Source: JAUXIQ01 sp030620925 [NCBI: Nitrospinota bacterium]
GTDB taxonomy: Bacteria; JAUXIQ01
DNA: 5,632 nt
Assembly: GCA_030620925.1 (NCBI GenBank)
Contig: JAUXIQ010000156.1
Location: forward strand, 1-5,632
Direction of reading: 5' to 3'
Shown: positions 5,526-5,632 of the stretch, piece by piece
Position numbering within the stretch: the first letter of the stretch is position 1
Layout of the letters: every line of letters begins with the position of its first letter
Notes under the pieces: generated by a model
What the model was told of the DNA's origin: nothing
Database searches by the model: none
The model's input: only the letters and a program-made list of their open reading frames with translations
Made by a program: the position numbers and the translations under genes

Positions 5526-5632
5526 ATGAATGATAAAACCATTTTCCCAAGATTGCTGGCGCGGTGGGCGGCTGTGGTTTTGCTTTTTCTGCTGGTTTTT
5601 ATCATCCTTTCCGCAGAGGCGCAGGAGGAGCG
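5526..5632 (+). CDS. N-terminus of an exported or membrane-anchored protein (cut by window edge)
   Basis: Only the first 35 residues are present. They show a short basic start (Lys4, Arg9, Arg13), a long hydrophobic run AAVVLLFLLVFIILS (15-29) and then AEAQEE. AEA followed by QEE is a good signal-peptidase I site; if uncleaved, the run could be a signal anchor. GGGGG at 5515-5519, six bases before the ATG, supports the start. The gene lies 158 bp after the VWA gene on the same strand. Nothing can be said about function. It is the second gene with an export signal flanking the VWA gene. Confidence 0.7.
   Translation, partial: MNDKTIFPRLLARWAAVVLLFLLVFIILSAEAQEE

Noticed and set aside
5288-5605. 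A 105-codon minus-strand open frame over the right-hand intergenic region
   Set aside because: It overlaps the ends of two plus-strand genes, has no ribosome-binding site of note and no recognisable domain.

Overview
The window is bacterial chromosomal DNA of moderately high GC, with AT-rich intergenic stretches. It holds five protein genes: two on the minus strand at the left and three on the plus strand at the right, the last cut by the window edge. No tRNA, rRNA, CRISPR array, transposase or phage gene was seen. The organism cannot be named. The best lineage hint is the large VWA protein, which matches what I remember of the COG4867-type family (mycobacterial Rv0959 and relatives). That fits an actinobacterial or other deep-branching, often uncultured lineage, but it is only a hint.

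Left half (1-1906, minus strand). A polysaccharide-deacetylase-family gene (1906 to 1100) is followed after 132 bp by a crotonase/enoyl-CoA hydratase-isomerase-family gene (967 to 176). They may share a transcript. The gap holds a 21-bp AT-rich palindrome (1025-1045). Beyond the crotonase gene (1-175) is a compact block of repeats: three small hairpins sharing a CTCCG(A/C) hexaloop, a near-perfect 23-bp direct repeat, and a separate 8-bp-stem hairpin.

Centre (1907-2396). About 490 bp of mostly AT-rich DNA separates the divergent gene groups and should contain the promoters of both. Visible structure is a 7-bp-stem inverted repeat near the deacetylase gene and a 13-bp tandem duplication about 80 bp before the next gene.

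Right half (2397-5632, plus strand). A 278-residue protein of unknown function with a Sec-type signal peptide is followed 31 bp later by a 700-residue VWA protein with an intact metal-binding MIDAS site and a long helical N-terminal region. A weak terminator-like hairpin follows, then the start of another protein with a signal peptide or signal anchor. VWA proteins of this type often work with an AAA+ ATPase (MoxR or Mg-chelatase type). None is encoded here, and the close neighbours are instead predicted exported proteins. This exported-VWA pair, and the unusual insertion inside the VWA domain, are the most interesting parts of the window.
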